This document shows positions 48,283 to 61,251 of a stretch of 64,000 nucleotides of DNA, piece by piece. Made by a program: the position numbers and the translations under genes. The first letter of the stretch is position 1, and each line of letters begins with the position of its first letter. The stretch is from contig OX422219.1 in the NCBI GenBank assembly GCA_949130495.1, positions 262,493,111 through 262,557,110 of the forward strand, given 5' to 3'. This stretch comes from Sambucus nigra. Lineage: Eukaryota; Streptophyta; Magnoliopsida; Dipsacales; Adoxaceae. The notes below the pieces were generated by a model that searched no databases, had not been told where the DNA came from, and saw only the letters and a list, made by a program, of their open reading frames with translations.

Positions 48283-51180
48283 ATGTCTCAATTTGCTGCA
48301 CCTTTTGGTGACTCATTAGTAATGAAAGGTATGATTTTTTTGTACAGTACATGGGTTAAGGCACTATTTGATTATAACACATTGCATTCTTTCATTTTGA
48401 TATCCTTGGCCTTTAGTTTGGGACTAAAGGTAGATCGGTTCCATCCTCCTATCTTCATAGGGCTTTCGATTAGTGGCGATATAGTTCTCGATAGGGTCTG
48501 CGATGTGTGATCATGGATAGAGATTATGTTTTGGAGTATGATTTGATCCTTATGTACATAAACAGATTTGAGGTGATCCTTTTTATGGATTGACTATCAC
48601 GTTTCAAAGTTGTCATCAAATACCATCGACATAATGTTTTAGTATCACTTCCATACGGGTCTTGCCATCGCTTTAGTAATGAGAAGGGTGTCGATTATCC
48701 TTGCAAGTTTTCTAATGTGAGCGAACAAAAATGGTATTTGGATAGCCTAGTAGTATGGTGGCTCAGGATGAGCTAGATGGTATGGTGTTAGACTACCAAG
48801 TGGTTCGGGAGTTTCTCGATGTGTTCTCGGACGATCTTCCTAAGTTTCCTCCACATAAAGGGTTGGATTTTTCTATAGAGGTGCATCAAGGTGTCTTTCC
48901 TATCTCTATTCCACCTAAAAAAATGGCTCCAGTAGTATTACAGGTGCTAAGAGTTCAGTTGTAGGAGTTAACCAGTAAGGGCTTCATTCTTCATAGCGTA
49001 TCTCCGCGGGGATCCCCAGCCCTCTTTGCAAAGAAAAATGATTATTATTATCTTCGGATTTGTATCGACAACAGGAAGATGAATAGGGTAACGTTGAAGA
49101 ATAAGTACCACATGCCTCGTATTAATGACTTGTTCGATCAGTTACGCTTCAGGGAGGAGGATATACCTAATACATCATTTCAGACTTGGTATGAACACTA
49201 GGAGTTCCTAGTGATGCCCTTAGGTTTGACCTATTTCCCAACGACATTCATTGATCTGACGAACTGCATTTATTGTCCTGACTTAGACCAGTTTGCGGTG
49301 CTCTATATGGGACAACATACTGGTTTATTCGACCTCGGACATACACCACGAGGAGCATCTATACACGGCATTACAAGTGCTAAGGGGGAATAAGTCGTAC
49401 CCTAAATTCAATAAGTGCGAGTTCTGGATGGATAAGGTCAATTTCCTTGGCCGTGTAATTTTTAGCCAGGGCATTTCTGTCGATCTTTCAAAAGTGGAGC
49501 CCGTCCTGGGATGGGACAGACCGAGGATAGTTGTGGAAATGAATATCTTCTTGGGTTTGGTAGGATACTACCCAAGTTTGTACAAGATTTCTCAAGGGTC
49601 GCATTGCCCCTCATAATGTTGACTCGGAAGGATGTGCACATTGAGTGGTGGGAGGACTGTGAGTCTACCTTTCAGGAGCTGAAGGTTAGGTTGACTTCTG
49701 TGTCATTTATTATCCTCCTTGAGCATGGCAGTGGTTACACCATGTATTAAGATGCTTCGGGGTTAGGAATTGGTGTAGTTTTGATATAGAATGGACAGGT
49801 AGTCGCTTATGCATCCCGTCAACTAAAAGTTCATGAGAGAAACTACCCCACCCACGATCTAGAGCTAACCACTATGGTATTTGCACTCAAGATCTGGAGG
49901 TGATATTTATATGGGGAACGGTTTGAGATATTTTTCGATCATAAGGGCCTCCAGTAAATTTTCACACAGCGTGATCTTAATCTCCATCAGAGGCAATGGA
50001 TTAAATTGATAGATGACTACAATTTCTCATTAGAGTATCATCCCGACAAGGCAATTGTGGTGGTCCATGATCTTACCTAAAAGTCTTATCTCACCCTTGT
50101 GGCGATGAGGTGCCATCGGCTGAAAATATTCGATGAATTGCAGGAGTTTGATTTGCACATCTAGTTGGGTTACGATAGGGCATACCTTTGGGGTTTGATA
50201 GCTAGGCCGCTCATTCAGCAAAAAGTTCTTGATGCCCAGTCATGTGATCCCGAGTTTGTTCATTATCGAGACCGTATTTAAAATGGGTAAATGTTCAACA
50301 CACTTTTTATAGATAAGGATGATGGGGTTTGACACAAGGGTCGGTTGATTATCCCTATTATCTATGATCTTCAGGACGAGGTGATGGCAGAGGCCCATCA
50401 CTCATGCTTCATTATACATCCCGGTGCCACCAAGATGAATAAGGACACGTGCAGATACTTCTGGACATCCAACATGAAGAGAGATGTGGTGATGTATGGA
50501 TCCAAGTTCTACACTTGTCAGTAGGTAATGATCGAGCATAAAAAGCCATGAGGGATATTGCAAGCACTACTCGGGGCAAAGTGGAAGTAGGAAGCATATC
50601 ACGATGTATTTTGTCACGTCTCTACCACGGTCTGAGTGTGGTCATGATGCAGTATGGCCTATAGTGGATCAACTCATGAAGTATGCACACTTCTTACTGA
50701 TTAAGGTCACAGACATCGTGGCTAAATGGGTGAGGTTGTATGTTTGAGAAGTAGTTAGACTTCATAGTGTCCCAGTCTTGATCGTCTCAGATAGGGATCC
50801 TCGATGTGTAACTCAATTTTGAAAGAAGTTCCAGCAAGAGTTAGGTACCGATCTAAATATGAGTACGACATATCATCATGAGATTAATAGAAAGTCATAG
50901 GGAACCAACCAAATTTTAGAGGATATGCTGAGATCTTACACACTTGACTTTCAGGGTAGTTGGGAAAAAAGTGTGCATCTGGCAGAGTTTTGCCTACAGC
51001 AACAATTATTAGGCAAGCTCTTTATGGGAGGCTATGTCGTTCCTCGATTTTTTGGGCTGTGGTGGGTGAGAAACATCTCATCATTTCAGAATCGACTCAA
51101 GAGATGACGGATAAAGGTTCGTGTAATTCGATAGAATCATGACGGCATAGAGCCGACAAAAGAACTATGTTTTTAATTGT
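48283..51180 (+). pseudogene. Pol pseudogene of second Tekay-like element
   Basis: The protease reads ALFDYNTLHSFILISLAFSL, with the DSG active site destroyed. RT follows: VVREFLDVFSDDLPKFPPHK, then ISIPPKKMAPV and [20 protein letters not shown]. Between NDLFDQL and RFREEDIP about 18 residues containing the first catalytic Asp of RT are missing; both edges carry ATCAG-type sequence, suggesting deletion between short direct repeats (49139-49146). The catalytic FIDD motif is also gone (about 49300). RNase H ([20 protein letters not shown], about 49800) and the integrase zinc finger (HHSCFIIHPGATKMNKD, about 50400) are recognisable. The integrase core is heavily decayed and ends near SRQKNYVF (51165), directly before LTR sequence. 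Confidence 0.85.
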
Positions 51181-51202
51181 CTGGTACCCCTGTAGTTTTT
51201 GG

Positions 51203-52327
51203 TGTTTTTCACAAAGTTAGGATGAAGGGAAGGGAAAAATGGTAATTTTGACAAAGTTAAGGGCCCAAATGGTTTAATTTCCTCGTTAGACCTTATCAAT
51301 CGATTTTTGGTGAAAAATAGGTAAAGTGTATAAAATGGCATGTTGATACGTCAAGATGATGAAACAAGCCGTAGAAATGATGAAAACAGTAAAAGGGTTC
51401 GAATGGCATTATCAAAAATGTTAAAGCTCATTAATATGGACTCGGATGACATAGGGAATAATTAAGGAGGGCCCGGAGCCCTGGGTTGAATGCCCTAAAA
51501 TCACTGGACATGGCATATTATAGCATGGCCGGAGGTGTGGAGCCCATTAAAGTATGCGGTTATTGGAAATTTTTTGAGAAAAGATAATGATAATTGGAAA
51601 TGATAATGGTTGTGCTAAAAATGCATAAGTAAGGCAACCTAATGAAATGAAATAAATGGAGACTAATGAATAACATATGGTTAATAGTTTCTAGACCCGA
51701 TAAAGGGTGGTATCACATAGTTAAATGTGAGTATGAGCTCATCGCTCGGGTTCATTGCATAGTAGTTTCATTAATACTAGCTAAATTGTTAAATGTTTTT
51801 GGAATTGATTAAAATACATATTATTTGTATAGTATTTTTTTAAAAAACATATAACTTATTATTACCCACCCTGTTGAGCATTCGCTCGCCCCTTCTTTTT
51901 ATGTTAAAGGCCCCACCTCCACCCCTGTTACTTCTAGTAGGGACATCGAGAAGGATGTCGGTCAGACCCGAGAGAGTAATCAATGTCGTTAGTGGCTATG
52001 TAAGTTTAATGAAATTATGTTTTAGAACACTGGTAATTTATGACTCTATGGTTTGTATTAATACAAGGATGATTATGGTTTATTTATTAGTTAATTAATA
52101 ATGCGGATTAAACTTGAATTTTCATAAATAAATCTTGTAATTGGCCTAATTATTTAAAATGGCCACCTCTTTTTCCAACTTAAAACGGAAAATTAATCTT
52201 TACTAAATGGTGCAATTAAAAGGGTTTTTCCTAAGTAATAAAATTAGATTTCCCACATCCCCCTTTAACTCCTTGACTCGGTGTGGTATGACCCAACTGT
52301 GACCCAAACCCGAGTCGGGGAATTATA
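51203..52327 (+). mobile_element. Right LTR of second Tekay-like element (5' truncated)
   Basis: This aligns with 41008-41681 and then 46546-47017. It ends GTCGGGGAATTATA, a decayed GTCGGGGCGTTACA. The beginning is missing, joined directly to integrase sequence, so the end of pol, the polypurine tract and LTR start are deleted. Confidence 0.85.
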
Positions 52328-54825
52328 TTAGCACTCTATATGAGACTGGAATTTCTTAAGAAAAAATTGTGTTGGTACCGCTCGTGATGTCTATCTTTGA
52401 TAACATGGGGATATAGTCGCTTGGATATGTAAATGTGGGGATTAAGTTAGAAAACTTCACATCCCACATTAAAATTCAAACCATTAACACCAGCACGAGT
52501 TTCTAGCGGCTGATAGGTCGTGTGTGGATGCACACGCATGGAATCGTGTCGTTAACATTCCACCAATGTGCAAAATCCAACATTCATGGGACAGATATTG
52601 TACTCAAAGACCCAAAAAGACCATTATTGGTAGAAGAGGACCACTTGGTTGATGAAACATTCTACACAAAATTAGATGAGGTAAGAAGATGCTTGATCAA
52701 ATGAATAGGGGAACCCCGCATGGCCTAGTAAGAAGCTAAAGCCAAGAAACTAGTGCATGAGTGGTTGGGCCCACGATCGGAACCGTCTGAGAGTAAAGGA
52801 AAGGAGAAGATAAAGTTTGAAGAAAATCAAAAACCCCGCGGACTTGCAAAAAGATCATTTTACCTAATGAAAAAGTCATCTATCGCTTATAACGGTCTGA
52901 ACAGGTGACATTTTGGATGAAAGTATCGACTCGACACCAAAAAATATTTTGATCGATGAGGCCCACATTGTTTAAATGTGGAAGAACCAGAGGATGTGCC
53001 AAAATTCATGCTGGATGGATCGCGAAAGCAGATCCAAGAGCTTGGGGAGATAAACTTAGGAATGGAAGGTAGTGATTAGCAAACCATCTTCAACGAGAGG
53101 AGATTATTAGCTTGCTCAAGGAGTTTACAAATTTCTTCACATGGAAATTTACAAAAATGTCGAGAATATATCCGAAAGTAATCGCTCACAAGCTAGATGT
53201 TTTGCCAAATGCTTTGTGTGTGAGACAGGGTACACGAACCTATAAAGATAAGTTAGATTTGAAAATTAAAGCCAAGGGAGTGAAGCTACTCATAGTTGGG
53301 GTCATCAAGTTCATTCAGCATCTAGTATGGTTGTCAAGTATCGTGTCAGTTGTAATGAAAGATAAGAAATAAATACTTATCTGCATGAATTTTAGAGATC
53401 TGAACTGTGCTTGCCCAGAGGATGAGTTTCCTCTAGCTAGTATAGAAAGATTAGTGGATACCATCGTTGGTTACGAAATTTATAGTTTCATGGATGGGTA
53501 TATAGGCTACGATCAAGACCAAATAGGCCCGACAAATGTAGAGAGGACAACTTTTTGAACCCCTGTAGGAAATTTCCATTATACTCGCATGCCTTTTGGG
53601 ATGAAGAATGTAAGAGAAACTAATCAACGAATCATGATGGCCATATTTCATGACTTATTTTATAATATATTAGAATTCTATGTAAATGATTTGGTGATGA
53701 AGTATAAAAGCAGAGTAAGCATGTTCAGGATCTTAGGAGATTCTTTGATCGATGATGGAGGTACAAAATAAGGATGAACCATTCAAAGTGTGCCTTAGGA
53801 GTTACTACGGATAGTTCTTTGGATTCTTTGTCAACATGCAGGGACTGAAGGTTAACACATAAAAGAAAAAGAACAGTTTCATGCTGCCATCGCCAAAGAG
53901 TTAGAGATAGCTCAAGAGTTTCTTGGGAAAGGTCTTTTATTTAAGAAGGTTTGTACCAACATTACCAAAATTAACTCACTCCTTTATGCCACTCATGCAA
54001 GACAAGGTGAAATGGGTGGGGGAAAATGATCAGAAGAGGTCCTTTGAGAGAGTGAAGGCAATACTTGATTGCCCTTTAACAATGATCCCATCGGAAGAAG
54101 GTGCACCTTTATTGCTATACCTCACTTCTGTCGAGAGATCCATATGGGCTTTTCTCACCCAGGAAAAGGAAGGAGTGAAGCTACCTGTGACTACCTGTCT
54201 CAAGTAACTTCGAGGAGGGAGTCCAGGTATAGGAATGGAAAAAGGAATTATTTAACTTTAGTCTTTTTAGCACAAAAGTTAAGACAATAATTCCTTACAT
54301 TCACGGTGCATATTGTCACCAAATATGATCCCATCAAATATTTACTGGCACTAAACATCTTGGTGAGGCGAGAAGTTGGGTGGTTTTTTTATACTCTCTA
54401 AGTACGATCTAAAGTATGATGTTCCAAAATCTCTTAAGAGCCAAACGGTGGCTGACCTACTACCTAATTTCTCGAGATAAAATTTTAACCCTCCACCCAG
54501 TGAAGAGCTACTAGGATATAACTTCCAAGCATGTTAGCTGAAGAAATAGAATAATGGCAAATTGAGTTCGATGACTTGTGCATGCAAGTAATAGGTAGAT
54601 AATGAATTATCCTCTCTAGTGGTAGAGACAAAGTCACCCTCTCTTATAAGTTTGATTTCAAGTGCTCTAACAATGAGGAACAATACAAGGATATCATACT
54701 TGGATTGCTGGAGTCCCTGAGAAAGGGCATTATAGTAATTTGTATATGAGGAGACTTTAACATGGTTGTTAAGAAAGCCAATGGGGAATTCACCCTCAGA
54801 CATGCTAACCTTTCTCCATATAGAG
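52328..54825 (+). pseudogene. Tat-element Pol, part 1: protease, RT, RNase H, archaeal-type RNase H
   Basis: Protease continues from 39540: STLYETGIS, EKIVLVPLVM, then LIGRVWMHTHGIVSLTFHQC. RT (53090-53800) includes MNFRDLNCACPEDEFPLASI, SFMDGYIGYDQ and MPFGMKN; its catalytic motif reads YVND instead of YVDD (Asn at 53685). The thumb/RNase H start is VFYLRRFVPTLPKLTHSFMP. From 54540 a second RNase H of archaeal type appears: YKFDFKCSNNEEQYKDIILG and GDFNMVVKKANGEFTLRHAN. That extra domain defines the Tat lineage. The frame is cut by a Copia-type insertion at 54826 and resumes at 61252. Confidence 0.85.
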
Positions 54826-56155
54826 TGTATGGATAAATTTCCAATCGATTCAACTTGAATGTAATTGGCATAATTCCGGACAACACATTTGAGTCATAGG
54901 TTAGGCTTTGTGTTGTTGATCCTACAAGCCTATGATATGTTAGATGAAGACATAGCAGCCAAGATTCAAAGATTGGATAGATCATGTCGTGTTTAGCTCT
55001 ATGTTTATCTTCATGTTTACCAAGGATCTCACATGTATAAATGCAAATTGAATAGGGGTCCTTGGATATTTTTAAGGGTGTTTGTTTTTAACTTTAAATT
55101 GTTTGGAACTGTTTTCAAATGTTTTTTAAAGAAAAATATAATTGGGGTTTAATCTCGTTAGAATGATAATTGAACCCGTTAGAACGAAATTGAGTTTTTT
55201 TTCGAACGACTACTGATCTCATTAGATTGAAATTAAGATATCGTTGGAACGCCATCTAATAACCATCGAAAGGGAATCCTCTGCCAAGGATTGTATATCT
55301 TGTTAGAATATTGCTACCAAGATGATCAAATAAGAAAGATGTTTCATTTGAACAAAATGTGCATTCATTATAACGAAAAGATAATCTCTTTAGAACGACC
55401 TAGTGTTTTTGTTCGAACGAGATCGTTGCCTTGAAATTTATATTTTTCTATTTAAGGCGTGTTAAACTCAGATTTTTTAAGAACTTTTGGAAAAAAACAT
55501 TTTCCTATCTGTTTACCAAAGTTCCAAACCCATTGTTTCACCCTTTACATTTAAAGATCCAAGATTTGTAATTCATATGCTTTGAGATCTTTCTATTTCG
55601 GCACTAAGGTTTGATTATCAATATTTGAAGAGAACTTATTTCGTGTGGTGGACTTTGTTCGTGCTGTTTGTTGTGTAGATGGTTATTGATGAGTGGATAC
55701 CGAAACATGTGTGGAGACATGTATTATGGCACCTTGTGTGGGTGGACTCATGCATTGCACAATGGAGGAGTGGTTCGAAGATTACGGAGCATCAAGGATT
55801 TTATGGATCTAGTCGTTAATTAAGTCTACTATTAGATTTTATAAATCCGTATCATAGTGATTTATTTGGTTGGGTCATCCGAGGTTTTTTCCTTTGTGAT
55901 TTTCCTTATACATCGACATGTTGTATTTGATTTATTTATTTTTATGTGCTCATTAACTAGATGTATATTTTAGGTTAAAAATAAAAAATTGTATAAATTG
56001 AGTTTTCACAACAAAGGTTTAAAATTGGTTCATAGATTTTACGTGGTTAATTAGTTTAAAGTTTCAATCATTAAAAAATTAAAAAATTAAAAAATAGTAA
56101 TTTTTATTTATTCCAACCATCTTCCCCCAAGCATACACTATAGGGGTGTTCTCCA
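54826..56155 (+). mobile_element. 5' LTR (1330 bp) of a gag-only Copia-type element
   Basis: This matches 59948-61251 along its length (about 83-85% by eye). Target duplication TAGAG occurs at 54821-54825 and 61252-61256. The start TGTATGGATAAATTTCC corresponds to TTTATAAAGACAAATTTCC in the right LTR. It contains a cluster of TCGTTCGAACGAGAT-like motifs (55150-55440). Confidence 0.88.
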
Positions 56156-56156
56156 A

Positions 56157-56169
56157 TTAGTATTAGAGG
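56157..56169 (+). other. Degenerate initiator-Met primer-binding site
   Basis: TTAGTATTAGAGG matches TTGGTATCAGAGC at 10 of 13 positions, with G-to-A and C-to-T differences, immediately after the LTR. Confidence 0.7.
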
Positions 56170-56211
56170 AAGAACACTAAACTATTGTATTTTGATGTCA
56201 TGAGTTTAGGC

Positions 56212-58060
56212 ATGAATTTTGGTGGTCTTTCCCCAATGTTTGATGGGTCGAACTACGTGCACTAAAAAATACATATGAAATCAGCACTTAAGGCTATAGA
56301 TGAGAGCGTTTGGTTAGCGTAGTTAAAGGGTTGCCTCCACCTGTCACTAGAGATGGAGAAAAAATCCACTTAAAACCTATAGAATCATGGACTGTGGTTG
56401 AGCAAATGTTAGAAAATTTTAATTCTCGAGGTTTCAACGCTTTGTTTCATTCTGTTACCCCAGAGGAGTTCCATTGTATAATGACTTCTGAGACATCTAA
56501 AGAGGCTTGGGACGTACTCCAAGTCACCTATAAAGGAACAACTATTGTTAAGTCTTCCAAACTCCAAAAGCTCATCACTCAGTTTAAAACCATCAGAATA
56601 TTGGAGAGTGAGTCCTTTGACGAGTTCTACGCTAGATTATATGACATAGTTAACTCATCTTTTAACTTGGTTTAACTTGGAAGAGAAGATATCTGATAAC
56701 CAAGTAATTAAGAAAATCTTAAGGTCGTTGTCTAAAAGATTTAATCCTAAAGTGACCGTTTCGAATTCTTTGTGTACTCTTGAATCTATGAAACTTGAAG
56801 ATCTTATAGGTAACTTCTTATGAGATGGGCATGTTTACCTCCAAGACTAAGAAGAAGAAAGATAAGGGCATTGCTTTGAAAGCTCGAAAGGAGTAAACAC
56901 CTATTTTGGATGATGAGTCTGACATCGAGTCCGAGGAAACGTCCATATTGGCAAAGAAATTCAAGAAATTTCCAAAATTCAAAAAGCAATCAAAAGATGC
57001 TAAAAGGTTTGACAAAATATGCACAACAAGGCCGATCACATCCCTAATATCATTGTGAGAATTTTAAGAGGGATGAGTAGGAGAGATGTTATGTTTGTGA
57101 GGGTTATGGCCATAGGGTAGCTGAGTGACCCATTAAAATAGGGAAGGAGGGAAAGAAACCAATAGCATTTAATGTCTAGTGATAGTGACTTAGAGAGGAA
57201 TCTAATTGGCCCTTTGAGAACAACTTTTTCGCATTCATGGCTAGTCATGTGAGCTATAATGATAAATCTTCCCCTGAAGATATTCTTTGCATGACACTTT
57301 CAAGGAAATGTTTGTGGATCCCAAGTAATCGATGGTCGAGTGAGTGGAGACGAGAGTGAGGATGAAGAACACGAGGAGGAGAGTGAACTCCAAGCTTCCT
57401 TTCGTGAGTTATATGTGGAAACTTTGAAGGTGAAGAAGAATAACTTAAAGTTGGAAGCTAAGTTGAAATAACATGCCAAGTAAATGATAATGGTGTTTTG
57501 ATTAAGGATCGTAGGGCACATGAGAGGACTCTTAGAGAGAAGCTAGAGTATGTTTAGGGTGAGAGGGATAGTCTTTGTGGTTTGTTGGAGGCTATGAATA
57601 AAGAACTTATTGAGTTTGAGGAGTCTAGTAATTTACTTGAGTCGAGGATTATTCAGCTTGAGAAGAGATTGAGAGATTCGAGTCATGTCAAATTTTAATT
57701 GGATTTTATGTCAAAAAAGTTGGATAAGATGTTAGGCACCGTACAAATGAAAGATGACAAGTGTGGAATTGGATTCTATGATCATAAAGCTTCCGCTATG
57801 AAATCCAAGACCAAATATTTGAGCGAGTCGACTAGGAACATTAAAAAGGTCAACCCTTAGGTAACACCCCTCGTCATGTTTTCTCTTACACTCATTACAG
57901 TAGGGAAGGGAACCTTAGGAGGTTTTGCTATGATTTTAAGAATGGTCCTAGGAAATCTAAGAATAGAGTCACCAAGGTTCCCATATCCTAAGATCATGAT
58001 GTTACACGTACATGTAACGGAAATCAGATTTGGAGGCATTACATATTACACTTATTGATT
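56212..58060 (+). pseudogene. Copia-type Gag (UBN2 domain, SIRE-like) pseudogene
   Basis: From ATG at 56212 the frame reads SPMFDGSNYVH, then the UBN2 gag core: MKSALKAIDE, ALFHSVTPEEFHCIMTSETS, EAWDVLQVTYKGTT, KLQKLITQFKTIRILESESF and QVIKKILRSLSKRFNPKVTV. A frameshift lies near 56325 and another at 56660-56681, where TTTAACTTGG is duplicated in tandem. The zinc knuckle (CYVCEGYGHRVAE, about 57087) has a stop in place of its last Cys. A long coiled-coil-like tail follows (GLLEAMNKELIEFEESSNLL, LESRIIQLEKRLRDS) and then LDKMLGTVQMKDDKCGIGFY, as in SIRE-type gags. No protease, integrase or RT follows. Confidence 0.85.
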
Positions 58061-59936
58061 ATCATTTGCTTGCACATGACATTTCCCATGCAATATCAAA
58101 TGGTTAATTTCTCTAGCTTGCTTATCATACTCTAGTTTGTGCATTATGATATATATTTTCTAATCTTATGACAAGTGTAACTTTTTTATTTTGATTTTAA
58201 TTTATTGAGTCATACTGAAAAATACAAAAAGATTTTCTTTGTCTTTTTAGTTAGAGTTGTTTTCAAAATTTGGTATTTTATTTTGAAAAACTTTAGAGAA
58301 ACTCAAAAATATTTTCTTTTTTTGTGTATTTTAGTCTCACACATTTTTTGATACTTGGATTGTTCTTAATCATGCTTGCATTGAGTTTTTTCAAACTTGA
58401 TTTGCTTAATGGATTCAAATTTGTATATGCCTTCGCAAACACATGCATGAGAGTTTTAGATTTAGACTTCACATGTATATTTGAGCTTTGTAAAATGTTC
58501 TCCCATCATTCTTGTCATCTACATATTTTATGACTATGGAGAATTTATGCATGTAAGAACTGTTGCCCGTGTGATTATTTGTTTAGTGTTGAAAATATGA
58601 GGGTGAATGGGAAAAGGCTACGAAAGGAGAAAATATCATTTGCCATAAATCCACCATTGGCAAGACCCTAATGAAAAGATTATAGGAAATAAAAATAGAA
58701 AACTTGTCAAAGGACAATGTGTTGAGTTTGTTTGATCTTTCAAAAGCAATAGCTTCAAAAGAATTGAGAGAAGAAAAGAAAAGAAAAGAAAAAATGATAT
58801 ATGTTTATTTTTTGAGAGTGTTCAGTTGAAGATCAATAGACTTGCACAATGAATCCTAGTTATACTTATTTTTTCATGAAGTCATTTATTTGTAGATTCA
58901 TTAATATTCTAGTCTTGTGTGCATTGTGCTTGTTTGTTCATAAAGTTCACATTATCTTGTCACTTAAGGATAAATCCTAGTTGGATAAAGTTTTTTGGTC
59001 AATTGGAACTTCTTGAATATATTTGAGTGTTTGGGTCATAATTCATTTGTATCTAGTTCACGCCCATTCATTCAATTCCACATGTTAGGCACATCGATAC
59101 TATGCTAATGTGTAAATCTTATGTGTTTTATGGTTGTTTATACCTATATATATGTTAGGTTTTCAATCGTATATTTTGCATATGTTATATATGGTATCGT
59201 GTTTTAAGTCTTTGATGTTTACATTTAGTCCATGTTTGCCATATGCTTTATCATTGGATTTTATTTGGCATGTTATATGATCATATTAATATCACTTATT
59301 ATGTGCATTGAAATGGCTTTTCTCAAATCGGTAATTTCAAAGTTGGTGTCATATTTCATTGTTTACTTATATTGGTATCTTTCAGCATTGATATTGATAT
59401 TGTTTGATCATAGTGTGGGCTGTTTGTGCTTGAGTTGCCATGTTGTGTGTTTGTTGCACTTTACAACATCGCATGCTTTATTCCCTTCTCCCTAAGTTTA
59501 TAATTGGTATCTTATGATCATATTTTATGGGAAGATTTTTTTTAGAGGGGGTTATTGTTTTTTTACCATCTTGCTTTTTATATCCCTGAACAAAAAAGGG
59601 GGGATAAATGGTATCTTTCATTGCATGATTAGGATATCTTTATCTTAGGGGAAGACATATTACCTAGGTTGACATTATTTTAGGCATTATTATGATGTTT
59701 ATTCATTTGCGGATTTATACATGTCATATTATCTCTACATTTGAAGGTATGTTTAATTATGCAGGTTTAAAAGTTGACAATAATGCGGCAAAGTTTTCAA
59801 GCATAGCCAAGCTACTCATTTTGTGTGTCTAACGAGCATTTGTACTCTTTTTCCTTTTAGGGGTTACGGAATGAGTCTTTTTAGAGAGATTGACGACCCT
59901 ATAGGATTTTTATTTTGGTTTTGTCCTGGAATAGTC
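58061..59936 (+). other. Non-coding 3' internal region of the gag-only Copia-type element
   Basis: About 1.9 kb of AT-rich DNA occupies the place where pol is expected. Open frames here encode only hydrophobic, low-complexity peptides. No Copia integrase (GKQ...DHGGEF-type) or RT motif was found in any frame by eye. Confidence 0.6.
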
Positions 59937-59937
59937 A

Positions 59938-59947
59938 ACGGGGGAGA
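59938..59947 (+). other. Polypurine tract of the Copia-type element
   Basis: ACGGGGGAGA precedes the right LTR, the usual GGGGGAGAT form of plant Copia elements. Confidence 0.75.
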
Positions 59948-61251
59948 TTTATAAAGACAAATTTCCAATCGAGTGAATTTATATGTATTTGGCATAATTT
60001 CGGACAAAACAATAGTCATAAGTCAGGCTTTGTGTTGTTGATCCCATAAGCCTATTGACGTGTTTGATGAAGACGTAGCGGTCAAGCTTCAAAGATTGCA
60101 TACATCGTACTATGTTTAGTGCCAACTTTGTCTTCACATTTAACGAGGATCTCCCAGGTATGACTTCATATTAAATATGGGTCCTTGGATATTATTTGGG
60201 GTGTTTGTTTTTTAACTTAAAATCATTTCGAGCTGTTTTTAAATATTTTTTAAAGAAAAATATTTTTTTGGTTTTAATCTCATTAGAACGAGATTGAGTT
60301 TTCATTTGAACGACTTCTTACTTCGTTATAATAAATTAAGATCTCGTTGGAACGCCAACTAATGACCATCGAAGAGAATCCTCTACAAGGATTGCACATC
60401 TCGTTAGAATCTCATTAGAAGGACAATTGAATGAGAAAGTTGTTTCATTTAAACTAAATGTGTTTTCAATAGAACTAAACGCTAATCTAGTTCAAATGAC
60501 CTGGTGTTTGGTTTTGACTAGATTACCGCCTTGAAATTTCCGTCATTCTATTTAAGGTTGGTGTGCTAGACTCAGATTTTTTAAGAAATTTTGGTGAAAA
60601 ATGTTTTCCTATCTATTTACCAAAGTTACAAAACCCTTGTTTCACCCTTTACGTTTAAAGATCCAAGATTTGTAATTCATATGCTTTGAGATCTTTGTGT
60701 TTGAGCACCAAGGTTTAGTTCTCTACTTCTAAAGAGAACTGGTTTTATGCGGTGGACTCCGTGCATGCCTTTTTCTATGTAAATGGTTATTGAGCCTCAT
60801 CGGTGGATAATGAGACGTGCATTGCGGCATCTTGTGTGCGCGACTCTTGCATTTCACTATAGAGTAGCGATCTAAGATTGAAGAGGGACAAGGCTTATGA
60901 GGATCGAGTCGTTGACTCAGTCTAATGTCAACTTTTGTAAATACGTAACATCGTGATATGTTTGGTGAGGCCATCCGAGATTTTTCGCTTTATGATTTTC
61001 CTCATACATTTACGTGTTCTGTTTGATTTATTTACTTTATCTTCTTATCACCTAGATGTATGTTTTAGGTTCAAAAGACAAAATTGGACAAAATTGGGTT
61101 TTTCACAACAAAGGTTTAAAATTTATGCAAATATTTTACAAGGTTAATTATTTAAAATTTTTAATCTTTAAAATTTTGAAATATTCAAAAATATCAGTTT
61201 TTGTTTATTCGAATCATCCTTGTCTAAGCACACACTATAGGGGTATTCTCA
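59948..61251 (+). mobile_element. 3' LTR (1304 bp) of the gag-only Copia-type element
   Basis: This is the partner of 54826-56155, followed by target duplication TAGAG. The left terminal TG is changed to TT. The palindromic motif cluster is at 60270-60530. Confidence 0.88.

Noticed and set aside
59232..59495. 87-residue hydrophobic frame resembling a membrane protein
   Set aside because: Hydrophobic residues follow from the T-rich codons of this AT-rich DNA; no start context, no homologous domain recognised and it lies within a non-coding element region.
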